Positions 5,782 through 5,937 of a stretch of 5,937 bases of DNA are shown here, in pieces. Location: the NCBI GenBank assembly GCA_900757025.1, contig CAAEMG010000038.1:1-5937 (forward strand). Direction: 5' to 3'. Position 1 is the stretch's first letter; every line of letters begins with the position of its first letter. A program made the position numbers and the translations under genes. This DNA comes from Clostridia bacterium (GTDB taxonomy: Bacteria; Bacillota; Clostridia; Lachnospirales; Anaerotignaceae). The notes beneath the pieces are model-generated. The model did no database searches. It was not told where the DNA came from and saw only the letters and a program-made list of their open reading frames with translations.

Positions 5782-5810
5782 TTGACAAAAAGCGCTTTCT
5801 AATTTATAAT
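5782..5810 (+). promoter_or_regulatory. Exact-consensus sigma-A promoter of the rubredoxin-domain gene
   Basis: TTGACA (5782-5787), a 17-base spacer and TATAAT (5805-5810) match the consensus at all twelve positions. The predicted start is near 5817, giving a leader of about 50 bases. A promoter this strong normally needs repression, which agrees with the operator-like sequences overlapping it. Confidence 0.93.
5787..5800 (+). promoter_or_regulatory. cre-like palindrome in the promoter spacer (candidate CcpA site)
   Basis: The spacer holds the perfect 10-base palindrome AAAGCGCTTT (5789-5798). Aligned to the Bacillus cre consensus TGWAARCGYTWNCW, the 14 bases 5787-5800 match everywhere except the leading TG. 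A site between -35 and -10 would repress by blocking polymerase. Whether this organism's CcpA uses it is inference. Confidence 0.4.
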
Positions 5811-5818
5811 CATTATCA
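5804..5818 (+). promoter_or_regulatory. PerR/Fur-type 7-1-7 operator over the -10 and start site
   Basis: TTATAATCATTATCA differs at one position from the Bacillus PerR box (TTATAATnATTATAA) and at one position from the Fur box (TGATAATnATTATCA): the left half is PerR-like and the right half Fur-like. It covers the -10 and predicted start, an ideal repressor position. Because the downstream gene encodes a rubrerythrin-type peroxide-defence protein, and PerR controls reverse rubrerythrins in Clostridium acetobutylicum, PerR is the likelier regulator. Seven of the bases belong to the -10 region itself, which raises the odds of a chance match. Confidence 0.65.
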
Positions 5819-5867
5819 GTTAGTAATTATTATTAAAAAGTTATTTAATTCACAGGAGGTTATTGAT

Positions 5868-5937
5868 ATGAAAAAATTTGTTTGTTCAGTATGCGGTTAC
5901 GTTTTTGAAGGTCCAGAAGCTCCGGATTTCTGTCCAG
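5868..5937 (+). CDS. Protein with N-terminal rubrerythrin-type rubredoxin domain, probable reverse rubrerythrin (partial)
   Basis: Only the first 23 codons are in the window; the rest lies past the high-coordinate edge. The visible peptide begins MKKFVCSVCGYVFEGPEAP and continues to Cys22-Pro23. Cys6 and Cys9 of CxxCGY are the first iron ligands and Cys22 the third. Only 12 residues separate the cysteine pairs, as in the rubredoxin domain of rubrerythrins and unlike the longer insert of classical rubredoxins. With this domain at the N-terminus, the best guess is a reverse rubrerythrin (NADH peroxidase, rubperoxin), in which it passes electrons to a following di-iron domain that reduces hydrogen peroxide. 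Other proteins that begin with such a domain, including flavoprotein reductases, cannot be excluded. The start is ATG, 7 bases after AGGAGGT. The exact-consensus promoter and PerR/Fur-like operator suggest high, stress-inducible expression. Confidence 0.85.
   Translation, partial: MKKFVCSVCGYVFEGPEAPDFCP

Larger units (their letters stand above)
5559..5867. promoter_or_regulatory. 309-base divergent intergenic region
   Basis: This very AT-rich region carries no supported gene. It holds the M16 leader (about 5649-5559, no strong structure seen), the M16 promoter (5684-5656), an AT-rich stretch with A7 and T-runs (5695-5725) that could act as an UP element, a 10-base palindrome TATAATTATA (5734-5743) lacking a partner -35 on either strand, and then the rubredoxin-gene control region (5761-5835). 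The plus-strand gene has the Shine-Dalgarno AGGAGGT (5854-5860), 7 bases before its ATG. The two predicted -35 elements lie about 97 bases apart, far enough for independent control. Confidence 0.75.

Overview
The window is low-GC DNA from a member of the Firmicutes, most likely an anaerobic clostridium of the Lachnospiraceae type. The evidence is the AT-rich intergenic DNA, near-perfect Shine-Dalgarno sequences, a long Firmicutes-style ribosomal protein S12 (140 residues with an extended N-terminus), and the start of a rubrerythrin-type electron-transfer protein typical of strict anaerobes. Species cannot be fixed from the sequence alone.

Reading the minus strand in the direction of transcription (high to low coordinates), there are two blocks. 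The first is a pair of closely spaced metallopeptidase genes: a 963-residue M16C (presequence-protease type) insulinase-family peptidase (5558-2667), then a YgjP/SprT-like zinc protein (2658-1930) only 8 bases later. They share a promoter at 5684-5656. The second is the str operon: rpsL (1723-1301), rpsG (1155-685) and the first 195 codons of fusA (585-1, running off the window). It has its own promoter (TTGACA-17-TAAACT, 1845-1817) and a structured leader. In many Firmicutes rpoB-rpoC lie directly upstream of rpsL. Here the peptidase pair sits there instead, so the str block is detached from rpoBC.

On the plus strand, diverging from the M16 gene, a protein starts at 5868 and is cut off after 23 codons. 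It begins with a rubrerythrin-type rubredoxin domain, so it is probably a reverse rubrerythrin (peroxide-reducing enzyme). Its promoter is an exact consensus (TTGACA-17-TATAAT) with several overlapping candidate operators: a 7-1-7 PerR/Fur-type box over the -10 element, a cre-like palindrome in the spacer and a 7-bp inverted repeat touching the -35. This is the most information-rich part of the window and fits a peroxide- or metal-controlled defence gene in an anaerobe.

The spaces within the str block also hold structure: a 5'-terminal hairpin pair in the rpsL leader, a 12-bp long-range stem between rpsL and rpsG where an S7 autoregulatory site would be expected, and a 10-bp hairpin between rpsG and fusA. 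No RNA gene, insertion sequence or CRISPR array was seen. All genes look intact apart from the two cut by the window edges.
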